Of a stretch of 14,873 nucleotides of DNA, positions 14,119-14,873 are shown piece by piece. How positions within the stretch are numbered: position 1 is the first letter of the stretch; each line of letters opens with the position of its first letter. The notes beneath the pieces were generated by a model, which made no database searches, had not been told where the DNA came from, and saw only the letters and a program-made list of their open reading frames with translations. Source of the stretch: CAYPXJ01 sp964414595 (GTDB taxonomy: Bacteria; Pseudomonadota; Alphaproteobacteria; Rickettsiales; CAIJLX01); NCBI GenBank assembly GCA_964414595.1, contig CAYPXJ010000036.1, positions 1 to 14,873 of the forward strand, in the 5' to 3' direction. The translations under genes and the position numbers were made by a program.

Positions 14119-14873
14119 ATATCACCATCTCAAACACTGCTTTTCGCACCGCCACGCCATAGGTGACTTGATCGAGAATCGCATTCTGTTTTGACATGTC
14201 GTCAATCAGAGCGCTCGACATTTCTAAGCCACGATTAATCGGCCCGGGATGCAGAATGAGTTTTGTTCCATTTAGTTTTTCGTGATTCAAGCCCCAAATT
14301 TGCGCGAATTCGCGCAGCGAACCCATATAGGCGCCGTTCATGCGTTCTTTCTGCAAACGCAGCATCATCACCACATCCACATTGTGAAGGGATTTTTGCA
14401 AATCGTAGGAGATGTGAATTTTTGGAATATCAAGCGTGTGCGGCATCAATGTCGGCGGCGCAATTAATGTTACTTTTGCACCGAGCATAGTGAGCAGTCG
14501 CGCATTCGAACGCGCCACACGGCTATGCAAAATATCGCCACAAATCGCGACAGAAACATTTTCAATTTTGCCAAGCTTCTGCTGAATCGTAAACGCATCG
14601 AGCAGCGCTTGCGTCGGGTGTTCGTGGCAGCCATCGCCCGCATTCACCACATGGCAATGTATTTCGCGCGCGATTTGTGCGGGCACGCCGCTTTGCGGGT
14701 GACGCACGACGAGAATATCGACGCCCATCGCGGCGAGGTTTTTCGCCGTATCGAGATAGGTTTCGCCCTTATTTACCGAGGAAGTGGCGATGTTGATATT
14801 GATGACGTGCGCGCCAAGTTCCTTCGCCGCGATTTCAAACGACGTGCGCGTGCGCGTGGAATCCTCGAAAAAC
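14117..14873 (-). CDS. pyrB: Aspartate carbamoyltransferase catalytic chain (N-terminus cut by window edge)
   Basis: The frame is open from the right edge to the TAA at 14119-14117 (251 residues visible). The N-terminal 55 or so residues lie outside. It joins carbamoyl phosphate and aspartate, the first committed step of pyrimidine synthesis. The sequence starts at FFEDSTRTRTSFE, the carbamoyl-phosphate-binding STRTR loop, and continues with INIATSSVNKGET, VVRHPQSGVP, the HPTQALLD motif, CGDILHSRVARSN, MMLRLQKERM and HPGPINRGLEM near the C-terminus. The ATG at 14728 is internal. Its product feeds pyrC, 660 bp further down on the same strand, but a plus-strand gene and terminator now lie between them, so pyrC probably has its own promoter. 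Confidence 0.96.
   Translation of the reverse strand, partial: FFEDSTRTRTSFEIAAKELGAHVININIATSSVNKGETYLDTAKNLAAMGVDILVVRHPQSGVPAQIAREIHCHVVNAGDGCHEHPTQALLDAFTIQQKLGKIENVSVAICGDILHSRVARSNARLLTMLGAKVTLIAPPTLMPHTLDIPKIHISYDLQKSLHNVDVVMMLRLQKERMNGAYMGSLREFAQIWGLNHEKLNGTKLILHPGPINRGLEMSSALIDDMSKQNAILDQVTYGVAVRKAVFEMVI

Overview
The window looks like alphaproteobacterial chromosome. The markers are a PopZ-type polar organizing protein (DUF2497), an NDUFAF5-like methyltransferase-fold protein, a BamF/DUF3035-type lipoprotein next to lspA, an endonuclease-type MutL, and an alphaproteobacterial-looking pyrB/pyrC pair. Most genes are on the minus strand and tightly packed (ATGA overlaps, GTG and TTG starts). 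A run of 10 Ns at 13418-13427 shows that this is a draft or metagenomic scaffold. I see no rRNA, tRNA, CRISPR array, insertion sequence or phage module.

Layout. (1) 1-5713, minus strand: one long apparent operon ribF > lspA > bamF-like lipoprotein > pgi > mutL > NDUFAF5-like gene, with overlapping or nearly touching ends; the last gene runs off the left edge. (2) 5742-7150, plus strand: xerC, divergent from ribF across only 28 bp, then an AT-rich gene for a small secreted protein of unknown function. (3) 7151-10615, minus strand: popZ > folK > folP, then a 142-bp palindromic element, then aceA (isocitrate lyase). (4) 10733-13457, minus strand: pyrC > tolC; the start of pyrC is disturbed by the assembly gap. 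(5) 13434-14118: a plus-strand island with a near-perfect Pho box, a -10 box, a good ribosome binding site, an unrecognised 151-residue gene and an intrinsic terminator. (6) 14117-14873, minus strand: pyrB, cut by the right edge.

How the genes work together. Most are housekeeping: flavin cofactors (ribF), lipoprotein maturation and outer-membrane assembly or efflux (lspA, bamF-like, tolC), central carbon (pgi, aceA), mismatch repair and chromosome dimer resolution (mutL, xerC), cell-pole organisation (popZ), folate (folK, folP) and pyrimidine synthesis (pyrB, pyrC). The accessory signals are the predicted PhoB-controlled orphan gene lodged between pyrB and pyrC, the palindromic element in the leader of aceA, and the AT-rich secreted protein gene between xerC and aceA.
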